The notes under the pieces are model-generated. The model did no database searches and was not told where the DNA came from. It was given only the letters and a program-made list of their open reading frames with translations. A program made the position numbers and the translations under genes. 21,216 nucleotides of DNA, taken from an uncultured Verrucomicrobiales bacterium (GTDB taxonomy: Bacteria; Verrucomicrobiota; Verrucomicrobiia; Verrucomicrobiales; Akkermansiaceae). The stretch lies in NCBI GenBank assembly GCA_937916135.1, contig CALFTQ010000082.1:1-21216 (forward strand). Reading direction: 5' to 3'. Of the stretch, positions 8,427-15,536 are shown one piece after another; positions within the stretch are counted from its first letter, which is position 1, and each line of letters starts with the position of its first letter.

Positions 8427-8699
8427 ATGAGCGAAGAAACTACTACGACCAAGCCCCAGGGCCTTCGTAAGACCCGCGTTGGCGTTGTTGTCTCCACCAA
8501 GATGAGCAAGACCATCGTTGTGGAGTACGTGGCCCGCGTTCCGCACCCCGTGTTCAAGAAGATCGTGAAGAAGAGCAAGAAGTTCTATGCTCACGACGAG
8601 AACGAGACCGCCAAGGTCGGCGACAAGGTGCGCATCCGTGAAACCCGCCCGCTTTCCGCGCTGAAGCGCTGGGAGCTCGTGGAAATCCTGAAACACTAA
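8427..8699 (+). CDS. rpsQ: 30S ribosomal protein S17
   Basis: S17 is a primary 16S rRNA-binding OB-fold protein of the 30S body. Of 90 residues, the first ten are a Thr-rich extension. The family then follows as TRVGVVVSTKMSKTIVV (16-32), KKSKKFYAHDE, and GDKVRIRETRPLSALKRW (65-82). An AAGGA 8 bases before the ATG is a plausible SD. rplN starts 28 bp downstream. Confidence 0.96.
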   Translation: MSEETTTTKPQGLRKTRVGVVVSTKMSKTIVVEYVARVPHPVFKKIVKKSKKFYAHDENETAKVGDKVRIRETRPLSALKRWELVEILKH

Positions 8700-8727
8700 T
8701 CTCAAACCAGAAAGGACATTACCTACT

Positions 8728-9096
8728 ATGCTCCAGATGGAATCCCTCGTTCAGGTGGCCGACAACACCGGCGCCCGCACTGCCAAGATGATTGGCGTGA
8801 TCGGCAAGAGCGGTGCTGACCAGGCTCACATCGGCGATATCATCACCTGCCACATCCGCGAATCCATCCCGACCGCTTCTGTGAAGAAGGGTACGGTGGT
8901 GAAGGCTGTGGTGGTGCGTACCGCCGCTCCCATCCGTCGCGACGATGGCTCCGTGCTTCGTTTCGACTCCAACGCTGTGGTGGTTATCGATAAGGATAAC
9001 AACCCGCGTGGTACCCGTATCTTCGGGCCGGTGGCTCGCGAGCTTCGTGAAAAAGGCTTCATGAAGATCGTGTCCCTCGCTCCCGAGGTGCTGTAA
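8728..9096 (+). CDS. rplN: 50S ribosomal protein L14 (last gene of the operon)
   Basis: L14 forms an intersubunit bridge and is the binding site of the silencing factor RsfS. The 122-residue product has VQVADNTGARTAKMI at the start, VVVRTAAPIRRDDGSVLRFD in the middle and the invariant C-terminal RELREKGFMKIVSLAPEVL. AAAGGA about 11 bases upstream of the ATG may act as a weak SD. In most bacteria rplX and rplE follow; here a terminator lies about 45 bp after the stop. Confidence 0.97.
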   Translation: MLQMESLVQVADNTGARTAKMIGVIGKSGADQAHIGDIITCHIRESIPTASVKKGTVVKAVVVRTAAPIRRDDGSVLRFDSNAVVVIDKDNNPRGTRIFGPVARELREKGFMKIVSLAPEVL

Positions 9097-9143
9097 GGCG
9101 GAAGGGTATTTGTTGAAGTTTATCACTTCCACACTCCTTACAA

Positions 9144-9178
9144 AAAAAGGCAGGTTCCGAACAGGAACCTGCCTTTTT
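9144..9178 (+). terminator. Intrinsic terminator of the rpsG-rplN operon
   Basis: A perfect 10-bp GC-rich stem (GGCAGGTTCC at 9149-9158 with its complement at 9164-9173) closes a 5-base loop. It is extended by A:T pairs and followed by five Ts (9174-9178). The left side carries an A-tract, so it could also work on the other strand, but no gene converges on it. It marks the end of the ribosomal operon. Confidence 0.93.
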
Positions 9179-9265
9179 ATCTCACGTTTTGGCGAGGTGC
9201 TGCGATTTTTCTCTCTCTTACGCTCATATTCCTCTATCCGTTCTGATGTTAAGCACAATAACGCT

Positions 9266-9294
9266 TTGACATTGATGTTTGTGCCCGTTACAAT
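9266..9294 (+). promoter_or_regulatory. Near-consensus sigma-70-type promoter of the lipoprotein hydrolase gene
   Basis: TTGACA at 9266-9271 and TACAAT at 9289-9294 are separated by exactly 17 bases, matching the housekeeping consensus in 11 of 12 positions. The ATG at 9301 is only 6 bases after the -10 box, so transcription should begin at or within a base or two of the start codon. This predicts a leaderless mRNA. Confidence 0.82.
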
Positions 9295-9300
9295 ACGCCC

Positions 9301-11013
9301 ATGCGCTGTTTTCGTCTGCTGTATCTGAGTCTGTGTGCATTTATGCTGCTGGGGTGTTCAGCACCGCTGATTCCCACGGCGGAGTTGCCGGTGCCTTCGC
9401 GCCAGACTCAGAATGATACCGATCTGGTGGCCCGTCTGCGCGACAGCTGGTATCAGTTGGCCAATCCCGATTTGGGAGACCGGGAGAGAGCTGTGGCGCT
9501 GCACCAGTATAACAAAGATTTGCTCACGCTCGTGAAGCGTTTGCGCCACGATGCGCTGGAGCAGCAGAAGCTGCCCGAATATGATGAATTCGAGCTCCAG
9601 CACCAGAAGGACGAAAGCATCCGCCGTTTTCTCGGGCTGCATGAGGATATCGTTCCGGCGATTGATGTGGAACTCAGTGCTCTGCAGGAGCGCTACACGC
9701 TTCCGGGTATCGGTGTGCCCATGGTAGGGGTGATTCCGGAGGGTAAGATAAAGCCCGGCACGGAAAACGTGTTCAATATCGCCACACGTGGCACGGTGAG
9801 TATTCTCACGGCTGTCATGACCTTCTCGGAGGAGGGTAAACCCCGCTTCCGGGTTATTCCCCGCAATCGGGAGGACTTCATTGCCGTGGGCAAGCTCAAC
9901 TACCCGCTGGCTGCTGACTGGAGCGCACTGCTGGAGGTATACTGGAATCTCACCCGTGTGAAAGATGACCGCTGGCTCGGCCTGCTCCAGCCCCAGGAGC
10001 TGCGCAACACCACCGGGCTTTCCTCCATTCAGGTTTATAATCCGAACAAGATTCCCGTTATTCTGACCCACGGGCTCATGTCTTCGGCCGGTACTTTCGA
10101 TAATCTGGTGAACCGCCTCTATGCCGACCCGGAAATCCGCAGGAATTACCAATTCTGGTATTTCAACTATCCCACCGGTGTGGCGTGGACAGTTTCGGCT
10201 CGCGCGTATCGCGAATCTCTGCAGAAGCTGCGTGACCAGGTTGACCCTCACCACAAGAATCCCAACTGGGATAAGATGGTGGTGGTCGGCCACTCCATGG
10301 GCGGCCTCATCACCCACTACAGCCAGTGCGAGGAACCCTGGAATCTCCTCCGTGCTTCCGATATTCCGCAGCAGACACTGGCGCAGTACCTCGATAAGCG
10401 CTATGTGCATGAGCCCTTGCCGGATCCCGCACTCGAAGCGCTGCGCAAAGACTACTTCTTTGAACCCGTCAAGGCGGGCATGGTGGTCTACATGGCTACT
10501 CCGCACCGCGGTGCGCCGGTGGCTAAATACCGCTTGGCCACCTTCCTGTCCAAGCTGGTCAGCCTGCCGCAGAACCTGCTGAAAGAGGCGTACAATATCG
10601 CTACCCTGCAGCAGGATATGTTCCTGCTCAATCCGCAGGATGCCTATCTCTGGTTCACCAGTGTGAACCAGCTCAAGCCTGATAGCTACTCCATCTCCGG
10701 TCTGCAGGGGCTGAAAGTGCGCAATGTGCCCACTCACTCCATCATCGGTGACCAGGGGAAGGGGGATACTCCCAAATCATCGGACGGCGTGGTGCCGTAC
10801 TGGTCTAGTCACCTCGCATGGGGGACGGAAAAAATCGTGCCCTCCGACCATTCTGTGCAGGATTGCATGGAAACGGCCAACGAAATGAAGCGGATACTGG
10901 GAGAATATGCCGAGAAAAACCCCGCGGTCAGGGTAGTAACACCGAGTAAGCTGCGCGCTCTTCGTCGGAGTATGGCGCCGCAGAATGGTCGCGGTTCCGC
11001 CGTGCGGAAATAG
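9301..11013 (+). CDS. Lipoprotein alpha/beta hydrolase (lipase/esterase-like)
   Basis: This is a 570-residue envelope hydrolase of unknown substrate. Residues 1-19 form a lipoprotein signal ending in the lipobox MLLGC (Cys19 would be lipidated). An N-terminal region of about 230 residues has no recognised motif. The alpha/beta-hydrolase core follows: oxyanion-type LTHG (His257), nucleophile elbow GHSMGG with Ser332, MATPHRGAP typical of lipase-like families, and likely acid/base residues Asp495 (SSDGVVP) and His517 (PSDHSV). The triad is inferred from motif order. The start at 9301 is needed for the signal peptide, yet the promoter -10 box lies 6 bases upstream. The 3' end overlaps the opposing thioesterase gene by 86 bp. 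Esterase activity on lipids or acylated glycans would fit; nothing in the context fixes the substrate. Confidence 0.88.
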   Translation: MRCFRLLYLSLCAFMLLGCSAPLIPTAELPVPSRQTQNDTDLVARLRDSWYQLANPDLGDRERAVALHQYNKDLLTLVKRLRHDALEQQKLPEYDEFELQHQKDESIRRFLGLHEDIVPAIDVELSALQERYTLPGIGVPMVGVIPEGKIKPGTENVFNIATRGTVSILTAVMTFSEEGKPRFRVIPRNREDFIAVGKLNYPLAADWSALLEVYWNLTRVKDDRWLGLLQPQELRNTTGLSSIQVYNPNKIPVILTHGLMSSAGTFDNLVNRLYADPEIRRNYQFWYFNYPTGVAWTVSARAYRESLQKLRDQVDPHHKNPNWDKMVVVGHSMGGLITHYSQCEEPWNLLRASDIPQQTLAQYLDKRYVHEPLPDPALEALRKDYFFEPVKAGMVVYMATPHRGAPVAKYRLATFLSKLVSLPQNLLKEAYNIATLQQDMFLLNPQDAYLWFTSVNQLKPDSYSISGLQGLKVRNVPTHSIIGDQGKGDTPKSSDGVVPYWSSHLAWGTEKIVPSDHSVQDCMETANEMKRILGEYAEKNPAVRVVTPSKLRALRRSMAPQNGRGSAVRK

Positions 11014-11320
11014 CTTTTACGGTGGCGCAAAGTCTGCTTGGCCCGTGAATTTCGAATTTCCAGTGTATTGAGCTGGAGCCTATTTTGTCGATGTTGCAGT
11101 GTACTGTCACCTCGTCAAAGAAATGCAGCGGGGCCAGGTAGTCCGCTTCCACGTGAACGCGTGGGTAGAGGTAGCCGTCGCGGGTGACTATACAGTTGAG
11201 TGAGGCGATGGCGTGAGTCTCTGCTTCCTCTGCGAGGTGGAAGAAGTTGGCGAAGTAAACCACGCCGGCGGCGTCGGTCTCGTGGAAGGCGATGCGGCGT
11301 TTGTAAATGAAGGCAGGCAT
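10928..11320 (-). CDS. Hotdog-fold acyl-CoA thioesterase (4HBT/YbgC-like)
   Basis: This is a cytosolic thioesterase predicted to hydrolyse an acyl-CoA or aryl-CoA thioester. The 130-residue length is typical of the 4-hydroxybenzoyl-CoA thioesterase group. The signature HETDAAGVVYFANFF (13-27) includes Asp16, the residue equivalent to the catalytic aspartate of that family. Later RVHVEADYLAPLHFFDEV matches the usual second conserved block. It lies 8 bp after the stop of the upstream membrane-protein gene, so both are probably one transcript. Its last 86 bp are antisense to the end of the lipoprotein gene. Similar proteins act in fatty-acid, menaquinone or aromatic pathways; the exact substrate cannot be read from sequence. 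Confidence 0.88.
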   Translation of the reverse strand: MPAFIYKRRIAFHETDAAGVVYFANFFHLAEEAETHAIASLNCIVTRDGYLYPRVHVEADYLAPLHFFDEVTVHCNIDKIGSSSIHWKFEIHGPSRLCATVKAISARRNRDHSAAPYSDEERAAYSVLLP

Positions 11321-11328
11321 AATCGGAA

Positions 11329-12447
11329 TCAGCGGTAAATGGCCCCCCAGTCGGTTCCCAAGCGGCGGCGGTTCTCATCCGCCACGGCATCCCAGCCGGC
11401 ATCCTGCAGCTCAGCCACCACAATGCTGCCATCTGCCTCATTGGTGCGGATGTAGAGCACGCAGAGATAGCGGCCATTTGTCACCGTGAGGAAGCGGGTG
11501 CGGTTTTCGTACATGTAATTGGCGGAAGGCACCTTGATGGCGCGTTCATCGCGCAGCCAGGAGCGGTAGCCCGCCGGCACAGCATCCAGCCCCAGCCACT
11601 GCTCTGCCTCGGCGCGGCTCATACCGCCCAGGGATTCAAAATCGGAGATGTGCTTCATCACGCGTGCTGCGGCATGCACCGCTGCTGTGGTGGCCAGGGG
11701 CTGCCCGTGTGCGTTCACCCGGTGCTCGAACATGCGGGCCTTGTCGCGCTGCAGCGCCTCCTCAGTCGTGGGCTGCGGGTAGAGGAAGAACCAGAGCAGC
11801 AGCAGCAGAATGCCACCACCCACGCAGCCGTTGGCCACCATGCTGCGCAGGAACATGCGGCGCATCAGCAGCTTCCAGCGCAGGGCGTTGCGGGCATCAC
11901 CTGCTTTGAATTGAAACTTGCGCTGTGGCCCCTTTTCTTCGGCGGCAATCTCCTTAAGCGTGCGGGCGCTGGCGGGGTCCAGCGCCGTGGCAGAGACAAA
12001 GCCGATTTCGAGCTGCTCCTGCAGTTCCTCCGGCGGGAACATGTAGTTCAGCAGCACCAGGCGGAAGGCAAAGGAGACCGCCAGGAAGGCCACATAGTGA
12101 ATGAGCCCGGTGCTCAGCATGCCGCCCTGGTAGCTGAAGGTGGGCTCCACATACTCCGGCCAGTGCGCCTGCAGCACCGGGTATGCCGCCAGCGCCAGGC
12201 CCAGCACGGTCAACAGGGCGCCGAACCAGACCAGATTGCGCCGCGGGCCGCAGCAGCTCACCAGCTCCATGAACAGCACCGGCAGCACCCACACAAAAGG
12301 CTTCAGGGCATACAGGTGCACCCCCTCCATCTCCTCCAGCGCCGGGTTCGGGGGAATCACCGCATCCGGGTACGAGAATGTATACAGCAGCCCTGCCGCT
12401 CCCAGCAGGCAGAGCAGGTAACGAAATGCTATGATTATCTTATCCAT
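11329..12447 (-). CDS. Integral membrane protein of unknown function
   Basis: I do not recognise a family. Hydrophobic segments suggest five membrane helices at about residues 4-24, 46-64, 72-91, 112-136 and 205-223. Between helices 4 and 5 lies a charged stretch of roughly 70 residues. After helix 5 comes a soluble C-terminal domain (about 225-372) containing an alpha-rich part (MSRAEAEQWLGLDAVPAGYR) and a beta-rich end. A near-consensus promoter stands 14 bp upstream of the ATG, and the thioesterase gene follows after 8 bp, so these two form a small operon. No catalytic or transport motif was seen. Confidence 0.8.
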   Translation of the reverse strand: MDKIIIAFRYLLCLLGAAGLLYTFSYPDAVIPPNPALEEMEGVHLYALKPFVWVLPVLFMELVSCCGPRRNLVWFGALLTVLGLALAAYPVLQAHWPEYVEPTFSYQGGMLSTGLIHYVAFLAVSFAFRLVLLNYMFPPEELQEQLEIGFVSATALDPASARTLKEIAAEEKGPQRKFQFKAGDARNALRWKLLMRRMFLRSMVANGCVGGGILLLLLWFFLYPQPTTEEALQRDKARMFEHRVNAHGQPLATTAAVHAAARVMKHISDFESLGGMSRAEAEQWLGLDAVPAGYRSWLRDERAIKVPSANYMYENRTRFLTVTNGRYLCVLYIRTNEADGSIVVAELQDAGWDAVADENRRRLGTDWGAIYR

Positions 12448-12461
12448 CTCAGCTGTTTCGT

Positions 12462-12490
12462 ATTGTATGCACCCACCCCGCCGCTGTCAA
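12462..12490 (-). promoter_or_regulatory. Near-consensus promoter of the membrane protein-thioesterase pair
   Basis: On the minus strand TTGACA (12490 to 12485) and TACAAT (12467 to 12462) are 17 bases apart, the same boxes and spacing as the promoter at 9266. The ATG (12447) is 14 bases beyond the -10 box, predicting a leader of only about 7 bases. Confidence 0.8.
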
Positions 12491-12497
12491 GTTTGCA

Positions 12498-13565
12498 CTA
12501 TGCCCGCTCGCCCTCGGTGAGCAGCTTCACATCCGGGCCGATGAGGCCGCGGGTGCAGGCCACATGCAGCAGCCGTTCCTCCACATCTGCGGAGGGAAGT
12601 ATGCAGCCATGCGGCAGGTCGGCGGTGAGCAATTCCAGCGCGCAGGCATTGTGCAGGGCCATGGTGGTCTCCATGTAGCGCATGGAGGTGGGTTCCTCCA
12701 GCAGGAAATTGAGCGGTTTCTTGTGGTTCAGCACGCGCCATTCGGGGATGCTGGAGCCGTATTCATCCTCCACCCCCAGATTGGCCAGCAGCACGGGGGA
12801 GGGGATGATGAGCTCCGCCTTCAGGCTGCGGCGCAGGGCGGAAATGCGCCCGGTCACCGTCACGGTGCACCAGGATTGCAGGATGGCATCGTTCAGCGCA
12901 TCTGTATCCGTGGCGTCCACGAATCGCACACCCTCCGGCAGCTGGCTTCGCTTGTCCACCACATCTGCCACGGTGGCAATCATGCCTTCCTTCCGTGCAT
13001 GGTGCAGCACGCCGCGGCCCACTTTGCCGAAGCCGATGATGAGGAGCCGCTGCCCCTTCAGCTCAGTGTGACCCAGCTGCTTGAGCGCCCGGAAAAAGCC
13101 TTCGCCGGTGCCCAGCACCGTCTCAATGCGCTTGATGCGGCCTGAATCCGTCAATATCACGGGATGGTGCGGGTGCACATAGCGGTGTACCCCGGTGCGG
13201 GTCAGCTCCGCAGCCCCCAGCCGCGGGTGCAGCTCGCAGAACTGCCCGGAGCAGTCCAGCAGGATGTCGAAATCATCCATGCCGCGCGGTGCGCGGTGAA
13301 TCCCGAACTCCTCCAGCTGGTGCATGGTTGCGGAATCGGAAGGCATGCCCGGCCGCGCCGGCACCCATACCTCCGCCCCGGCGGCGAGCAGCGCCATGTA
13401 TTTCCCCAGCGTGTTGCGGTAAATCGGCGTGCCATCCAGCACGCGCAATCCCTCCAGTGGCAGGGTCTTGCTCCATTCCTCTGCCTGCCAGCGCAGGGTC
13501 GGCCATTCCTCAGGGCTGTAGAACTGCTCCAGATACTCACGAATCTTCTCTGCTTGCGCATTCAT
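12498..13565 (-). CDS. S-adenosylhomocysteine-hydrolase-like NAD-binding protein
   Basis: The 355-residue protein has the layout of adenosylhomocysteinase but is shorter than the usual 420-490. The Rossmann motif is LKGQRLLIIGFGKVGRG, with GxGxxG at 168-173. It is preceded by TDSGRIKRIETVLGTGEGFF, which corresponds to the substrate region of AHCY, and followed by TVTVTGRISALRRS and the NLGVEDE and MRYMETTMALHNACALELL regions. By eye, the catalytic Lys and Asp of the AHCY motif (K-S-K-F-D-N) are Ile and Glu here, and the following Asn is Thr. I therefore read it as a divergent paralogue with unknown substrate, perhaps another NAD-dependent oxidoreductase, and do not call it ahcY. The gene stands alone, with a terminator and weak promoter upstream and the next promoter just past its end. 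Confidence 0.75.
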   Translation of the reverse strand: MNAQAEKIREYLEQFYSPEEWPTLRWQAEEWSKTLPLEGLRVLDGTPIYRNTLGKYMALLAAGAEVWVPARPGMPSDSATMHQLEEFGIHRAPRGMDDFDILLDCSGQFCELHPRLGAAELTRTGVHRYVHPHHPVILTDSGRIKRIETVLGTGEGFFRALKQLGHTELKGQRLLIIGFGKVGRGVLHHARKEGMIATVADVVDKRSQLPEGVRFVDATDTDALNDAILQSWCTVTVTGRISALRRSLKAELIIPSPVLLANLGVEDEYGSSIPEWRVLNHKKPLNFLLEEPTSMRYMETTMALHNACALELLTADLPHGCILPSADVEERLLHVACTRGLIGPDVKLLTEGERA

Positions 13566-13574
13566 CCTGTGCCC

Positions 13575-13602
13575 AGTCTACTCCCATACCCGGCAAATGC
13601 AA
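13575..13602 (-). promoter_or_regulatory. Possible weak promoter of the AHCY-like gene
   Basis: On the minus strand TTGCAT (13602 to 13597) and TAGACT (13580 to 13575) are 16 bases apart, each matching consensus at 4 of 6 positions. The ATG follows after 9 bases, again leaving almost no leader. The upstream sulfatase terminator makes an independent promoter necessary, but these boxes are weak. Confidence 0.35.
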
Positions 13603-13603
13603 G

Positions 13604-13639
13604 AAAAAACGCGCCTTCCCCATGCAGGAAAGGCGCGTT
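13604..13639 (-). terminator. Intrinsic terminator downstream of the sulfatase gene
   Basis: On the minus strand AACGCGCCTT (13639 to 13630) pairs perfectly with 13617 to 13608 across a 12-base loop. The run of six Ts (13609 to 13604) follows. It lies 36 bp after the sulfatase stop and separates that gene from the AHCY-like gene. Confidence 0.88.
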
Positions 13640-13644
13640 ATCTT

Positions 13645-13672
13645 ATCAATTGTCAATCGTCAATTGTCAATC
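13645..13672 (-). repeat. Heptanucleotide repeat, four copies of RATTGAY
   Basis: Read on the minus strand from 13672, the sequence is GATTGAC, AATTGAC, GATTGAC, AATTGAT, i.e. four 7-base units (equivalently two 13-base copies with period 14). It sits between the sulfatase stop codon and its terminator, so it is transcribed as 3' untranslated RNA. Confidence 0.85.
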
Positions 13673-13674
13673 AC

Positions 13675-15477
13675 TCACTTGATTCGGTCGTTCTCGCCGG
13701 TGCCCCAGGAGGGCTTGAAGTCCGGGATGCGGTGGCCGCTGCCGGGGCAGTCGGCGGGCACCCGGTACTGCTCACGCGTCTTGTGGTAGGTCTCCGTGAG
13801 CTGCTTCATGACTTCGGCGTAGGCCGGATCCTGGGAGACATTCTTCATCTGGGCCGGATCCTTCTCGTTGTCAATCAGGAGCCATTCGTTTTCAGGCTTG
13901 CGCACTCCCGTGCGGCGCTCCTCACCCGTGGGGGTCCAGATGCGGGCGAAGGTATAGCGCTGGGTGCGCAGGCCATCGTGGCGCGGGGCATTGTGTTCAC
14001 CCGGCTGCTCATAGAAGGCGTAGTAGAGCGGGCGGTCGCGGAACTGCGGCGCATCACCGGTCTTGAACAGCGGCGTGAGGGATACACCTTCCATCGTGCG
14101 GGTGTTTTCCGGGGTGTCGGCCTTGGCTACTTCCAGCAGAGTGGGGGCGTAGTCAATGTTCTGCACCATGGCCTGGCTGCGGACGCCGGCGGGGATGGTG
14201 CCTTTCCAGCGCATGATGAGCGGCATACGCATGGATTCTTCGAAAATCCAGCGCTTGTCGTACAAGCCGTGCTCGCCCAGGTAGAAGCTCTGGTCACCCA
14301 CATAGATGACGAGCGTATTCTGCGAGAGTCCGGCGTTATCCAGATAATCCAGCAGGGAGGAGATGGATTCATCCAGCGAGAGGATGCAGCCCAGGTAGTC
14401 CTCCATATACCAGCGCCAGCGCTGTTCGGTCATATCGCGCTGCGTCTTGTACTTGCCGGCGCGGAAATCGGCCACGAACTCATCGGTGCGGGTATTGAAG
14501 TGGTTGCGGTATACGCCCTGCAGACCGGGTTCAATCCAGTCCATGCCCCAGCCCAGATTCGTTCTGGGGGCAAACTTCGGCTCGTGCTTCTCGATGTCGA
14601 AGTCTGCCGGAATCTGCCCGGCATACTCGCCGTTCTTGATTCTGTTGCGCAGCTGCCCCTTGGGGATGATTTCCTTCATCACATCGAAGGGGATTCTGTC
14701 TGCCACCAGGTGCACATCATTCCAGTTGCAGAGGTTCCAGCCCACGCTCTGTCCATTGTGGCGCAGGAATTCCGGGCGGTTGCTCCAGTCATCGTGCAGG
14801 GTGGCGGGCGGGGTCATCTTGGACACATGCTTCTTGATGATATCAAGGTGGCGCACAGCGGGAATCCAGTTGCGGTGCGGTGCCTTGTGACCCACGACAA
14901 GGGCGAAAGGCTTGCTGCGGTCGCGGCTTTCCATCCACGTGATGGCCATGTTTGTGACCACATCGGTCACATAGCCGCGCATACGGTTGCTGCGCGTTGA
15001 GTTGTTGGGGCCTGCGGAGAGGAAGGTCGAGTTCAGGTAGTCGCCCTGGCTGGGGAACACCTGCCACGAATCAAACCCGGTTGGGCGGGAGATAAGGTGC
15101 CATTTGCCCACGATGCCGGTCTGGTAGCCTGCTTTCTGCAGCATTTTCGGGTAGGTGGGCTGGTCGCCGTTGAAAGCAGGTCCCCCGTAGTTGTACAGGA
15201 ACCCGTTGTTGTGGGAGTGGCGTCCGGTGAGCATGCAGGCGCGAGACGGTCCGCACAGTGAGTTGGCGCAGTAGGCGCGGTCAAACACCATGCCCTCATT
15301 GGCCAGTCGGCGGAACCCGGGCAGGGGTACCGGACTGTCCTTCTCGCAGGTGCCCAGAGCATTCGTGCCGTGGTCATCGGAGATAATGAACAGGATGTTC
15401 GGCCTCTCATCTGCACTCAACGCAGTGCCCATGCAGCACATGGCAGCCATTGTTGTGAAAATGTGAGTTAACTTCAT
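13675..15477 (-). CDS. Exported family S1 sulfatase
   Basis: This formylglycine-dependent sulfatase is expected to remove sulfate esters, most likely from glycans such as host mucin, in the periplasm or outside the cell. Residues 1-21 are a signal peptide (cleavage likely after TALS or TALSA). Metal ligands Asp34-Asp35 lie in ISDDHG. The modification site is CGPSRACMLTG with Cys75 (C-x-P-S-R), requiring an anaerobic or aerobic formylglycine-generating enzyme encoded elsewhere. GKWH is at 124-127, APHRNW at 199-204 and GDQSFYLGEHGLYDKRW with Asp395-Gln396 near the second metal half-site. At 600 residues the length is normal for S1. Substrate subfamily cannot be decided by eye. A GGAG lies just 2 bases before the ATG, too close for ordinary SD use. 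It is followed by its own terminator, so it is monocistronic. Confidence 0.93.
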   Translation of the reverse strand: MKLTHIFTTMAAMCCMGTALSADERPNILFIISDDHGTNALGTCEKDSPVPLPGFRRLANEGMVFDRAYCANSLCGPSRACMLTGRHSHNNGFLYNYGGPAFNGDQPTYPKMLQKAGYQTGIVGKWHLISRPTGFDSWQVFPSQGDYLNSTFLSAGPNNSTRSNRMRGYVTDVVTNMAITWMESRDRSKPFALVVGHKAPHRNWIPAVRHLDIIKKHVSKMTPPATLHDDWSNRPEFLRHNGQSVGWNLCNWNDVHLVADRIPFDVMKEIIPKGQLRNRIKNGEYAGQIPADFDIEKHEPKFAPRTNLGWGMDWIEPGLQGVYRNHFNTRTDEFVADFRAGKYKTQRDMTEQRWRWYMEDYLGCILSLDESISSLLDYLDNAGLSQNTLVIYVGDQSFYLGEHGLYDKRWIFEESMRMPLIMRWKGTIPAGVRSQAMVQNIDYAPTLLEVAKADTPENTRTMEGVSLTPLFKTGDAPQFRDRPLYYAFYEQPGEHNAPRHDGLRTQRYTFARIWTPTGEERRTGVRKPENEWLLIDNEKDPAQMKNVSQDPAYAEVMKQLTETYHKTREQYRVPADCPGSGHRIPDFKPSWGTGENDRIK

Positions 15478-15486
15478 AGCTCCTCT

Positions 15487-15515
15487 ATCCTACCAGAGTC
15501 TCTACATTTCGTCAA
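15487..15515 (-). promoter_or_regulatory. Candidate promoter of the sulfatase gene
   Basis: On the minus strand TTGACG (15515 to 15510) and TAGGAT (15492 to 15487) are 17 bases apart. The -35 box matches 5 of 6 and the -10 box 4 of 6. The ATG is 9 bases after the -10 box, so the transcript would carry only 2-3 leader bases. Confidence 0.5.
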
Positions 15516-15536
15516 CCGTAAGAAAGTTTGTTTTAT

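Noticed and set aside
9358..10737. 459-codon minus-strand frame
   Set aside because: It lies opposite the lipoprotein hydrolase, whose lipobox and catalytic motifs are clear; the antisense product has no recognisable feature.
11650..12678. 342-codon plus-strand frame
   Set aside because: It is antisense to the membrane protein and crosses its promoter; His/Gln-rich, low-complexity translation.
12498..13565. Calling this gene ahcY (adenosylhomocysteinase)
   Set aside because: Too short, and the key catalytic Lys, Asp and Asn do not align, so only a family-level label is supported.
13597..15000. 467-codon plus-strand frame
   Set aside because: It is a shadow of the sulfatase on the other strand; it begins in the terminator and heptamer repeat.
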